Shown here in pieces: positions 26,431 to 39,130 of a DNA stretch of 64,000 nucleotides. This DNA comes from Lates calcarifer. Its lineage: Eukaryota; Chordata; Actinopteri; Centropomidae. The stretch covers positions 6,866,194-6,930,193 of the forward strand of contig NC_066852.1 of the NCBI RefSeq assembly GCF_001640805.2. Direction: 5' to 3'. Every line of letters starts with the position of its first letter. The first letter of the stretch is position 1. The notes beneath the pieces are model-generated. The model did no database searches and was not told the DNA's origin. It saw only the letters and a program-made list of their open reading frames with translations. The position numbers and the translations under genes are program-made.

Positions 26431-28324
26431 CTATGATGAACTTAAAATGGACACATTAGGTTTAGGTTATATTAACTGGACACACTGATACTTTATACTT
26501 TACAGTTTAAGTTCTGACATCCATGACCAATTTTTTTCAAGGTTTGGAGGATTTAAAGGCCTTATTTTAAAAATCATATGCTATCATGTTCTGGTGACTT
26601 CCTTTAAGAAATGAAATGTAAACATGTGGTTCATTAAAATAATGGTTTATGTGACAGAGGGAGAAAAAATGGATTGGTAATGGCATTATTATTCCTGAAG
26701 GGCAAGGAGGAAATTGTGTTTGAGGAACCAGAGTACCTTTGTAGAATATCACATGAACAGAGAAAAAGGAAATATTCTTGATTTATCCTTCCAAATCATC
26801 TTTCATTACTGTAAATACAGTGAATTAATAGGGTGCATGTCAGGTTTAATGTACCTTGCAAATTTTAGGTATATAAATTTTAGATCATATCCTTTTATCT
26901 GTCATTGATGAGACTGCAGCTGTCTAAATGTTCTAACCCTTTGTGCACATCATGTAACACAAGGGGACTACCACGGTTTTGCTAACTTTTCACTCATTAT
27001 GGGGTCTTTGGGGAGGTTCACATCCTCCAGCTGCAGTGTTGAATCTGCCTGGCCAGGCGCTCTGCCACACCTTGCCTCCCCCCGTGTACGTAGCCCTGCT
27101 TCCAGGCACCGGAGTGGGATTAGGGCCCTCTGAACCTCTGCCAGGCCCTCAGCGGATGTGGAGCGGCAAATGGGAGCATGTTGAATGCGTTTGCTTTGAT
27201 CTCAGCAGACTGTGCAGTTTACAAAGAACTGGTTTCTGGTACTGTCTCTGTCTCCCTCACGGTAATAGATTCACCATTTTTCCGCTGTTTCTCATCCTTC
27301 AGCGAGATTAAAAAAACCTATACTGCCCATTTTTCACCAGAGCCTGACTGTATATATTATGACATGTTATGATGTGTTTCTGAGAAGGTACTGTTAGGAG
27401 ATGTATGAAGATATGATCAGCAGCTTGCCAGACAAGCATCATATAGCCCACTGTACAAAACAGATAGACTCTATAGTGCGCTCTCTTCTATTCTTACACG
27501 CACTCTGCTTTTCCTCAGATTTTCCATCCCTTTTGTATAAATGATTCTGCAATTCTGCTCCCATGGTGTGGGTCTTGGCACTTTGGGAAAGGCCCTCCCT
27601 GCAGACTGGATGCATGCTGAATTAGTTCTATATGGAGGGAGGAACCATTCCCTAATCTGTTCTGGAAACAGTTCCCTCTTTCATATCCTTCATCACATCA
27701 TCCCTGTTTGGATGCGTGGAAGAAAGAAAGAGGTGGCAAGGAGGGATAGAAGAAAGAGATTAGCCTCTCTCACACAGTCTATATAGGATAATTACCTGCA
27801 GCTGCCATGCAGCTTTTTTATATTCATGTTTCATAAGCTGGGTCCCGGCGCTGGAAACTGTATCTGAATTTAGGCTTTTTCAAACAGGCAAAAAGAAGAC
27901 TGGAACTGATATGGGAAGGAAATGGTGCAACAGTGTGTGAAGAAAAATCAGTGCATATCCTCCGTATTACAGGCATTGTGAAACAGTCACCTCCTCATCC
28001 TCAGTTAGGCTGAAGGTGCATTATGCATGGTCTTACGATGAGAGTGGGGCAGCTTTAACAGCTGTGGCTCTGCTTAAATTTGAGCATACGTTTTATATAT
28101 ATTTTTACCTTTTTTTCCCCAAAGTTTGACATTATTTTCCTATCAAGCTCTTTTATGCCTAAATTATACTATTTTACAAACTGAAAAGTACCACTGTCCT
28201 CCACTGCATCATTGCAGACTGTATTTACAGTGCAGTATGTCTTGCTTGTCTGAGTGTGGCTTTTCAGTTTATAACTGAATGAACAAACACAAAGACGTGT
28301 TTTACATGTGTTCAGTAGTTTAGA

Positions 28325-28490
28325 GGTTCCAGTGGGGGAATGTTACCTTTGGACAGAGCCAGATAAACTTTCTTCTCCCGCTTCAGTTTTTCTGCTAAAC
28401 TGAGCTAATTGGCTGCTGGCTGTTTCATATTTACAGTACAGAGATGAGAGTGATATTAATCTTCTCATCTAACTCTCTGCTAACCTTCCA
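28325..28490 (+). repeat. Dispersed percomorph repeat, family 2
   Basis: ttacctttggacagagccag, tctgctaaactgagctaatt then ggctgctggctgtttcatat, and ttcatatttacagtacagag then atgagagtgatattaatctt plus ctcatctaactctctgc follow, in order, a repeat I know to be abundant in percomorph genomes. It has no coding capacity. Confidence 0.7.
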
Positions 28491-30098
28491 TAAATGTTGA
28501 GTCATGCCTTCAAGGTATTTCTAACTCTTATCGCCTCAGCAGCAGAGCTCTGTATCGTATGACAATGTGAATGACTGATGTAAACGTGTTTTTAGCTCAG
28601 TGCTGCTGTGGCCTGATGAGAGAAGCAGTATCTTGATCCAGCATAGAGCAGCTTTTGTTCCTGTCCCTGAGGTCTCATTGTCACACAGGAAGTGTGGCTG
28701 TGGCGAGCCACTGTGGAGCAGTTACACTTCTACCTCCACTTCTTTAAAAACTTCCATCCATGCGTACACACATATACACATGCACACAGCTTAAGGGTTG
28801 GCGGGCCCATGCTTTTATCTCATCTATCTTTGGGCCCTTCCACTTCCCATTAAGGAAGGCGGGGCGATGGGGGGCTGATTTGAGAGCTCAGGCTTTTCAT
28901 GGCTTCTTTCCTTTCAAAACAAAAGATTATTCAATTAATGTGTGTAATACACATTTTCCCCTTTGCTGACCCTGGGAGAGGAGAGGAGATCAAAGACAGC
29001 CTTCTCTTTTATAGGGCAGTGGAGCTGAGGCCTGACACAGACCGACTCCCAGGTTTTAGTGAAGGGTTACACACAGGCCATAAGACTGTAGAAGGAGAGA
29101 GGCAGAGATCTAAGCATTCCACTTCACCAGACAAAGTGACTGCTGTAAATCTCATTAACTAATGCTTTTTTAAAATGTGGATGTACTAATGATGTGCAGA
29201 GACGGCACATCGTTACAAAGTCAAAGTATAACATTCTTAACTTTTACCTGAGACATCCATATGATTTTAGGCAATGCTGTGCTGTGTCAGGCCAATATTC
29301 TGTTGTCAAAACAACTAATCCTATTTGAAAAACTAATTATCTAGTTGAACAATCTGAAACAGATAGCAATATAATATACTACAATCTAATATAAAATATA
29401 AATCCTTCCACATAAAATCCATTAATCTGCTCTATACATTACATGCATAACATAATAAAGAGCAGACAGATTTTCAAGTGTAAATCTGACTAGGTGCAGA
29501 TATCTCAAGTAAGCTGTGTAGAACGATCATTATTTTATTTTATTTTTTTTAACAGATGATTTACCATTAATGCATTCAGTAGTGGACTGATTAACAAATA
29601 ATGTCGCTGCACTTAATAAAAATAAACTAAAGGTATGGGCCAAAACTACACAGAAAAATACCATTATGTACAGAGCCATGATTTCATGGAACTCTTTATG
29701 CTTATTCACCACCTTTCAGTCCCACTTGTTGAGGTATTTGTTGTGTTGTTTATATATCTATTATAATTTTGTCTTTCAGTTTGTCTAGTATTGTATGTTG
29801 TGGGTTGTTGTTATTGTGTGTTAAGAGTGTGATTTTATGTTGTCTGTTAAAGTGGCTGGTGAGAAGAATAGGCTCTATTTTGATTAAGTTTATGGGAGTC
29901 TTAATAAATTAAACAATGAAATAATAAATGCTTAACTGATGAAAAAAAACTGAAACCAATTCTGATTATTTCAAAGAGTGGTTTGTCCTTGTGTTTGATT
30001 AAAGAAAAAACCTGTGAATACAGACACATCACTTTTATACAAACTCTCTCATGCTTCAGTGACTTATGATGAAATAATTGTGTCTTTCTGATTCTTAC

Positions 30099-30190
30099 CA
30101 TCGGACCAGCAGGCCATGTTCCAGGAAGTTCTTCAGGTTGGGTAATGTCTGTTGCAGATCTGGGGTGGTCAAGCCATGTTGATATCTCAG
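30099..30190 (-). CDS. uvrag: uvrag penultimate coding exon
   Basis: This 92-nt minus-strand exon follows the acceptor ttcccttttcttgcag and ends CGATG before the donor gtaagaatc. It encodes 30 residues beginning [20 protein letters not shown] and ending [10 protein letters not shown], then two bases (TG) of a split codon. The next exon begins with T, so the junction codon is TGT (Cys), giving LLVRC-DRHH. Human UVRAG, from memory, reads [20 protein letters not shown] and then NFMEHGLMVRCDRHH, so identity is very high. The segment is the last strongly conserved block before the disordered tail. An overlapping open frame on the same strand runs from 30230 to 29901; it reads through the splice donor in another phase and is a shadow. 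The flanking introns are 23.9 kb (5' side) and 8.1 kb (3' side). Confidence 0.95.
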
Positions 30191-30889
30191 CTGCAAGAAA
30201 AGGGAACACATACTGTATCATTAACCTCAAACAGCCTACATCATCATACTGAACTACAGATATGTGTGTGGTGGCCCAGCACTACCACATATCACTTAGA
30301 CACGTATGCACATTCTCCATGTTTGGACGTAGTTTAGAGAAGAAAGAAATACCACCTACAGGAGAGGTCTGAAGTCTACATACTTTCAGCATGACACACT
30401 TCTACTCTCCCCATCAGACTATTACTCATCTGGACACAAAATGGGCATCCCTTGCTGATGCCAGCGATGTGCGCTAATATGTAAGGTGTGTGAAAGGACA
30501 GAGGATGAGATGCGGGTGGCAAAAAACCCCAGAAAACCTTGCTGTTATACACCTGGACAAAATGGGGCAAGGAGCTCACTTTGGAAAAATTCTTCCATGA
30601 TCTCTCCCTCTGTCTTCAATACACCTACTTCTAAATTTGGCCTTGAATGTTCCTTCCCTTGTACCACAGTGCTTTATTTCATGATGATAGAATCAAATCC
30701 AGAGAAAAAAAAAATCAACAAGGCCACCTTGAAACTCTGACTCTGTCTGCCAGAAATATCTCCTCCAACAGTTGAGAGATGTCACAGCAAGCCAACTCTT
30801 GTCTGGGAGAGTTTATTTAACCTATATTACTGAACAGCAGAGGAGCATCACACCGCACGTCCAGTGTATTATCTCTGAGGCCCCTCTGT

Positions 30890-30914
30890 CACACACACAC
30901 ATACACACACACAC
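30890..30914. repeat. Short imperfect (CA)n run
   Basis: A CA run interrupted by one TA, 700 bp upstream (in uvrag sense) of the penultimate coding exon and inside the large intron. Confidence 0.85.
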
Positions 30915-33900
30915 TGCCTGCACCAGCTGACATCTGTTTTGTTTCCACTTGGGTGCCACGACAACCACTCTACTTTTTACACATACACACTTCTGGTGAA
31001 GTGCACATGACTCTCACACACCCCTCACCCAGGATAACATGCTACTCATTTATATATGACCACATAACAAATGAGTGGCATGATAATAATGGAATTACAG
31101 AGAAATAAATGTTTTAGCCTCAAAGGCCAAAAGATCACATTTCCTCGTTTTTAGTTTGAGCCTGAGTTGAGTTTGGTTTTACAGTTCAGGAGACAAATTG
31201 TTTTCAGGGTATCAGCAGCTCTCCACACACATCCATACCAGTTTACTTGTGGCAAATGCCGTAGTATTCAGTCAGGGCACTGCTGCAATACATAGTGGCT
31301 CTTGTAAAGCTTGATTAATGGTCAGGGGAGTGGTATAAAAGCATTAACACAAAAGGTCATGCTGACAGAGTACACACAGGCCACATGTGCATGTGTGTCA
31401 AATTTCTCCTCAACATAAAATGGCTAAATCCCATTCTGTCTGAACAGTTGCCAGAATCATGTGTAAACTGTATGGAATGAGTGGTACGGTATGTGGAGGA
31501 CATGTACCAATGTGTTCATGTGTCTGCATCAGTGTTACAGTGTGTTGTGTGTGATCTGGCCTCAAATGGTCCGTGTCGGTTGGGGGAGCTAAAGAAACAA
31601 CAGCTCTGACAATATCAGAGGAGGGTTTTTATCAAAAGCAGCTCACACTGAGGGAGTCAGACAAGGGAAGGGTGTCGCCTTGAAACCCAGCTGGTGATGG
31701 AGTGGTCCAAAACCTACGAGAACAACACAGAGATCCATTCATGGCTCAGAGTAAACCTCAGGGTCTGACCAAATGACGGCACTGCGCTGTCCACAGGGCC
31801 GGCTGAACGGAATTGGGTTTGAAACAGTAGGCCAAGATCAATAACACCACCAGTTTAGAAACAGAAAGAGCATAGCAACATCGGGCAGGGGGGCTTGCTT
31901 GTTCTGTGGCCAAACACTAAAAAAAGGAAAGTCCCAATCTAATGGAAATCTTAAAGTTATGGTCTAGAAAGTATGAATTAGAAATCATGAATCAGATATA
32001 AGAAAAGAATAAATATTATGGCTTCAGCAAAGGTAAACAGCATTTGTCGGATATGCTGTGTGCTTTCTTTGACACTCAGTTAGAAGGTGTAACAAAATGC
32101 TATCTTTAAATCCCATTACTTGGCCTGAGCTCTGTGGTGTGTGTAATAACCACACTGCGTGTCTGACAGGAGCCCTTTGTCAAATTACATGCCTGTATGT
32201 CTGAGTGTGTGTGGGAGAGAGAAAGAGCATGAGCGTGCATTTGTATGTGTGCCTCCTATTGTTTTCCTTATGCGTGGAGATCGTGCAGCATACAGAAACT
32301 GGATACGGGTGAAGACAAGAGAGTGATGGGTGACATCACTGGCTTGCTCCGAGCGCGCTTCACTATTATGAAGCTTGTTGTGAGAGGATTAAAAAAATAA
32401 CAGGATGTTACTGGAAGCACATGTGTAGATGCTTTATATTTCTGTGAGGAATGCGGTTGGTTCAAGATTCTTCATAATGTATGCCTCGGACAAGCCAACA
32501 CAGAAGATTTCTAAACTCCACCTGAACACATTTTCACTCAGGCTTTTTGTCAAATGTCTGCCAGTGTGCACCAACAACACTTGAGCTAAGTGTCTGGTTG
32601 GCAGCAACGCAGAGCCACCAGCGCTGGGTGACTGCTGCTTCACACTGTCTCTGCAACGAGGTGTGTTAAACACATTCAGACAGGTTGGAAGATGGAATAC
32701 TGCAACCCTACAGCTGACCCAGCGCTCAGCCAGCCAGACTCTATCAATATTCATAAACTGGTCTGGCCCTCCCTGGTGGAAACCGCATTAAGTTTCTCCT
32801 CAGACTGGACTGTATGTGTATGTATGTGTGTTCCTTATGAACTTAGTCCTGGGAAGGCATACATCCTGGACGCTGGCTGTCGAATATGCAAACATCAGTC
32901 CCCCTCCCTTTTTCTCTGCTCACCAGAGACAAACAGAAAAACATTAGTGACCTGGCTGTGTCATCTGGAGGAAAAGAAAACAGAGAATCTAAAAGAGAAA
33001 GAAATTTAGGGGGCAGCTTAATGACTTGAAGCTGGGTGTCATTTCCAATTGTCGTACCATGAAAGCTTTGACTGTAGGATGGAAACAAACAGCTGAGGGA
33101 AGGTTTAGATTCGGGTCTGTAAACCCAAGCTGCACCTTGGGAGTGTGTTGTAACTGTTATGAAGCAATGTGTTGTAATGGACACAAGGTAAAAAACAGAT
33201 TGATCTCTGTTGCACACAACAGGAATGAAAATGTATGCAGAATTTCTGACTCCAAGAGCCAAAAAAATGACTATCTTGGAGAATTTCTGTACAAACACAG
33301 CATCAAGAAACAATCTCAGAGTGTTCCTATGTCAACAATAACAGACCAGATCATACAAATTGCTCAGAATCAGTCCACTTGAGACAGCTTGTCATTTCCA
33401 GTTTCCCTTTCATATATCCTTGTGATGAATGCTCGTGGAGTTCTTTGCGTGCTTGTGCGTATGTGTATGGAAGTGCTTTCAAGCTGGCCACAGGGCTCTT
33501 TGTAATGGGGCTAACCAGATCGTGGTGAGAAATTCCCATGGCCCATTGAGGACGGCTGAAAGGCGAGAGGACCTATGTGCAGAGGGGGTGGACTGGGGGC
33601 ACCCACTGGGGGTTCTTTCACATGATGACATAGTGAAACAGATCCAGCCAGGTCTCCTCGACATTGCTCACACCTTTGTGTCTGGACACTCCCTTCCTTG
33701 TTTACCTTTTCAACAATACCCACTCAGGGCTTTGGAAACACTGCAGCATGTGTAGTGGGAAATGAGTTGGCATGACTGTAGAGTTTGGTATGAGTGTGTG
33801 TGAGAGTTTAGAGGATGAGCACAACTGATCCATCACATGTGAGGATTTGGGGACACATCCTTATCCATCACAAAGATAAGGCAACAAGAATGCAGCAGTG

Positions 33901-36900
33901 TATACAGCCCCAGCCTGCCAATCCACTGGAGCCACGACCACACATAAACACACTCAAACTGAGTAGAGCTGGCGGGAACCAGTCAGTTTACAGTACATGC
34001 CACCCATCATTTGGCAAAAGCTGCTTGTTTGCCCTGAGCTCTGTAAAGCGGCTAAACAAACACAGTCTGGCTTATGCCACATATTACTGTTTCCCTGAGT
34101 TTGTCAGTACTAATCACCTTCAGATCAGACCCCGAATGTGGGCGGGCTGCAGAGAATTTTGAGGTTGATTGCTGACGATGTGGTGTAGGAGGGTGGCCCA
34201 GGTAACAGAGCACCCCACCCGCCTCTCCACTTCTTTTATGAGGTCAACGTAGAAGCTGCTTGTCAGCGCAGACATCACAACAGTTCAGCTGGTGCACATT
34301 ATTAGCATCATTTGACAAGAGGTTTTCCATCGTCAGTGGAGATGGGAGGAAATCTGGGACGCAGGATATTTTCATCAAGAGCGATGCATTTCATGTGTCA
34401 AGAGGTTAAAAGTCTCCAAATCAAATTGTATCATGGACAATTACCCTGTGATTTATGATCAGCATGCTTTTACCCACTGGGGTAAAAATAGAAATGTTTT
34501 TTAACATAATACATAGGTTTTACAAACTCCCTGGGGAAGATAATCAGGGAGCTCATTAGGTCCTATGACAGCTTGTTATATAGGAGCTGACCAGGTGTTC
34601 CTCCCTCCACCATCCCTCTGGTCAATCTGTGGACTGGATAGTTCAGCAGAGACCATGAGGTTAACACAGACATTATTCTCCATACATAGACCTCATATAT
34701 AGAGAAGTGGAGCTAGGGGAGATAACCTGCCACTGACAATAATATTCCAGGACTGTACCTCCCCTGGTTAATTCATGAAGAGCTTACATACCAGTGAATG
34801 AAAAAAAAAAGATGTAAAAACAAATAATAATTTAAGAGCTGAATGATGCTGTAGTGCAGCAGTATCCTGCAATAAATCAGGAACATTAGTGTGGACTAAT
34901 TTGTTACAGAGTAATGAAACAGTTCCTGTCACTTCTATCATTATTTCTACTGATCCTGCCAGGAAGTGCTATAAAATACACATGCTGTGCTGTTAAATAT
35001 TAAGCTAAGAGTGTTTCAGTGACCTGTATACCAAACAAGTGGTTGCTAGTTTTTGGAAAGCCAAACAGTTACTGTAGTTAAAACAGTCAAACTGCTGCTT
35101 GCTTACTATTACAATCTGGCAAGTTATTATTCTAATGTGACCAATGAAATAGTGAAAACTGTGTAAAGACTTTTGGATAAAGTTGCGTCCACGTCTGTTT
35201 GGACTGATATGGGTGGTGGTGTATATGGGCCATTCCTCAAAGTTTAATACATGTAAATTCAAGTGAGACGTGCAATAAAATGGCCAATAACCAACTTCCT
35301 TGGCTTGTGAGAGCAGCTTTTGGGGCATCTATAGTGTCCTCTGGAGTCGTTTGGCTGGAGTATGTAAACCACATGCCCCACACACGGTGTTTTGTTCATG
35401 ATTAAGCTCAAGGAGCGATCAACTCCAGCCAAGACTTTGTCTGTAGAAGACTCCTTCACACTACACTGCCTACAAGTTCCAACATTACTCATAACAGCAG
35501 GTGAAGTTTTACTCTGCTCATTATAGTTGTCATTAATTTTGTGTATGCATGTTCTTGTTTTAATCCTCTCACCATGTCTCATTTTTGAAAGTGGTTCACA
35601 CAGTGGCATGTCAGTCTAATTATTTTTTGCTTATGTTTACAGCTCAGGATCTTTTGATCGATATCTTTTTTCTGTTGGCCAACAGATCTCTTGTTGCCAA
35701 CTAAAGGCTGAGCCCAGCTTTGAGAAAATAAACAGCTCATTCACCTCAGTGGGCTGATATGGTGCAAAACACTATTTACATACTAACAGATTTCTGTCTG
35801 ATCTATTGTTTTGACGTTTCAATAAACAGTTTGACTCGTCCAGAAGAATTACAATCCTGCCGTTGTCTTTTGTGGCCAAGCGGTAAAGCCAGTTTTTGGA
35901 TTATACAGTATATTTATCTTAAATCAAATCTACAACACAATATAGCAGAACTATGCTTGACCATTGGTTTGAATGTGGGGAAGGAAACAATAAATTATTT
36001 TTGATTTCACACCTTGCAGGTGAACCAGAAAATGAAAACTGCCTAGTTACTAAGGCAGTGGCTCTTTAACATCTTGCATGAAATGTACTTTCCCCTTTGC
36101 AGTGTTTGTAGCCTTGAACAATGGCACAAAATAAAATAAAATAATTTCCCCACAGCCTCTACATTCAAACTGGCCTAGAATTTGCTCCATGTAGGCAACA
36201 TGATTTGTGATTTGGAATAGTTTGGCCCATGGCGTCTCTCTGGCAGCTAGAACAGAAATACCAGGAGCCAACTGCAAAAACTTTACATGTAAACACAGAG
36301 GCTGAGAATTTAGATATATACTGAAACTTTTACCTGGACACATGGAGGCTGAAATGTTTTGGGGGAGAGATGTTAAGGTGGAGAAACAAATACAAAACTA
36401 CTTCTTGGAACCACTAAGTTGTTCACACCAAAGATATATGGTGTAGGTTTGTACTCTCTAGTCTTGGCATTTCCTTCAATGTGCTTCGCCTTCCCTGTTT
36501 TTTTTTTTTTTTTGTTGTTTGTTTGTTTTTTCTTTCAAATTTCTATTAAGCATATTCCCCCTTCTGGGAAGCTCTTTCTAGCTCACTGGTGGATTTGAAA
36601 CGGTCGATTATGTTTGCTACAGTGCGGTGCTTCTATGATTCCAGCCATCTGGATTATCCTGGGCACATAAAGAAACTCACTCTGTACAGCCTTCACTTAT
36701 CCACTAAATAAATTACACTGAAATGTTGAGTAGGATGTATACAAAATGGCTACAGATGGGAGAATGAAAATGAGAGAATAATACACACATTTTTTGTGTT
36801 TTTACTGTAAATATTTGATGTGTGTTAACAGTTATACTTTGCCTTTATTCGCTGACCTGCTGTTTTTTCGGTTTCACATTTGCAGCTTTGTATTGGACAA

Positions 36901-37411
36901 TGATAGGTAAAACCTCACATGGTGCAGTGGAGGTTCAAAACCCCAACAATCATGTGGTACAGCATGGAATATGAAATCCAACTTGATTAATTACTGCAGC
37001 CTTTCATGTGTCTCAATAAATATACAGAGCGTGGCTGAAGAGTTGTTTGAGTCTGGCTGCAGTCATATAATTCATTCACAGCAGAAATTCACTTCCCTTA
37101 AACTTGAACAGTTTTCTGGCCTTGAATACATGCCACGGTCATCATCATCCAGTCTTCAAGCCAAACTGGGAATCAGGATTCATAAACACCACAGCCGCTT
37201 GCTTACCACAGAAAATATCTTCCCACATATTTAGTGTGAAGAATCCCTGCTGTCTCATACTTGACTTTGAAGGATTTCTTTACTTTCCATGCTACATGTT
37301 TAGTTAAGATTGAAATTATTATAGCATTCCCACTTAGTTACATTAGATTTAGACTCTATGAATGGGCAGAAAATGCCATACTGAAATGCTGACACTTCAA
37401 TGTAATGGGTA

Positions 37412-37480
37412 GGGGAGTGTCGTAATGGTTAGAGAAATTATTGCTCATCCAAATGGCCTAGCTTCAAACTTTCCAAAGGG
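37412..37480 (+). mobile_element. Possible degenerate tRNA-derived SINE head
   Basis: ggggagtgtcgtaatggtta followed by gagaaattattgctc resembles the head of a fish SINE (GTCGTGGCCTAATGGTTAGAG). The expected B box (GGTTCGAATCC) is reduced to agcttcaaactttcc. No clear body or tail follows. Confidence 0.35.
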
Positions 37481-38664
37481 CAAACAAAAAGAGAAAAGAA
37501 GGATCAACAAAGTATCACATTTTTACTTCTTCTATGGCTGGAGTTTATTTTTATAAAACTGGTCCAAGGAAGTAAAAATCACACAAGCAGCTACACTATA
37601 TAGACACACTCTCTAAAATAAAATATTCAGAGAAACAAAACGAACAGAGCTGAAGCTGTAGAGTGAACTGCGACACAAGATTTCCACTGCCACAAACGCA
37701 TGCTTTTTGCGCTGACTGGACAGAAGTCGGATCAAGCCTTTCAAGTCATTATCAGATTTTATGTCAATATTAAACGTTGACCAGTTGATAAACTGCTCCT
37801 GTTAATTCCAGGAATGAGTCAACATAAGTGATAAATAAGAAAAACAGATGTCGGCAGTCAACAATTTAAAAATAATAAATTACAGCTACACTCACACTAA
37901 TTAAATCAACCATCCTGATAACAACAAAAACCTGCCCCAAGTTTGTTTAGGATGGATTCTAAATTTAAACATAGAAAGATTGTTAGATACGAGCCTTCAG
38001 TGGTTGTTGGTAAACAGAAAAAAAAACACTTTCAGGTTGTAGCAAAAGCAAAATCAAAGCCCATTCTTCTGCTGAGCAGCTCTCAATGTAAACAAGGAAG
38101 TGAATGAGCAACACTTTTCAAAGAGACTAAGGGCAGGGTTGTACTAAGAAAGACGTGATTTGTATGATGTGTTGCTTGGTCACGTCAGAGATCAACAGTG
38201 TAATCTTGGTGCGCCATCGTCACGCCAAGAAAGAAAAAAAGAGCACTGGATTTAGAAGTGCGATCCCTGGTTTCTTTCTCACCTCCACACAGCTGGACAA
38301 TCATGGCGTGAAGCTTGTGTGACTGTTGGATTGTTGGTTTCACAGTTAACTGTAAACAGCTTTTTGAAGAGATTTAACAGAACAGTTATGGGTTAATAAT
38401 TTATGTCTTTTATCAGCCTCTGTCATCTATAGGTCTGTAGCCTACAGTGGTCTGTAACTGATCTACTGCACATTAAGTTTAATATTCACAACACAAGAAT
38501 GTGAACAGGATAATCAGAGCTAAAATTAAATATCTAGTGAAAAGGTGTCATTTGGTTTTTGTTTCAAGTTGGATGGGGAGTTCTAAAAGCCTGAAATGAG
38601 GTGAAACTGCTGGTCAAAGATCCTGTCAAAGCTTGACGCTACAGGTCGAAAAACTGTACTCATT

Positions 38665-39130
38665 GCAACTTTGACATTAAAGGGGAACTCAGCTGATTTT
38701 ACACAGCTGATTATGAGCTACTGATTATGTGGAAAAAAGTTGTATAAAGCCTTCTGTGTCTCCAGAGGAGCTATGTAAATGTCTTCAAGTGACGTCATTT
38801 GAGTCAGCAGTGGCTGGGGCTGAAGTCTAAGTCTGAAGATTAAAAATGGAAGAAAAAAATGCTGGGGTGTGTAGTAAGTTTAACAAACCTCTGTAGTCTG
38901 TTCCTCATCTCTGCCTGAGGCTAATAGCTTGAGGCTACATTAGCCTACTAGCATAACACATCTGAATCTCCAACAGGTGGTGGAGTTGTGGGCAGTGCCA
39001 CAGAATAGAGACTGTGGAATAAAACATAACTTTTTACCCATTTTAAACTGTCCACTGTGAGTTACAATGTTATAGGAGTGCAATGCTATATCAGTAGTGT
39101 TCTTTTATCTTTTAGAGTCTCTTCAAGATG
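38665..39130 (+). repeat. Dispersed percomorph repeat, family 3
   Basis: attaaaggggaactcagctg then attttacacagctgatta, gtggaaaaaagttgtataaa then gccttctgtgtctccagagg, and agtgacgtcatttgagtcag match a common fish repeat that starts TAAAGGGGAACTCCACCGAT. The 3' boundary is approximate. It lies in the large uvrag intron. Confidence 0.5.

Larger units (their letters stand above)
21997..30098 (-). other. uvrag: uvrag last intron, 8.1 kb
   Basis: The intron is bounded by the donor gtaagaatc at 30098 and the acceptor cttcctcacag at 21997, and it interrupts a Cys codon (TG/T). I found no further exon in it. It holds a complex triplet microsatellite (25071..25220), a hairpin element nested in an older dispersed repeat (24395..24735), and two opposite copies of a second dispersed repeat (26330..26430 and 28325..28490). 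The rest shows nothing I can name. Confidence 0.85.

Noticed and set aside
29901..30230. 109-codon minus-strand frame overlapping the penultimate uvrag exon
   Set aside because: It is in a different phase, reads through both splice sites, and has no similarity I recognise. The frame that matches UVRAG is the spliced one.
32843..33382. Overlapping frames of 156 (minus) and 118 (plus) codons
   Set aside because: The two strands cannot both be coding, neither has a recognisable domain, and both lie inside a uvrag intron.
35865..35900. tRNA-like start (tgtggccaagcggtaaagcc)
   Set aside because: There is no B box, anticodon arm or acceptor-stem pairing within 80 nt.
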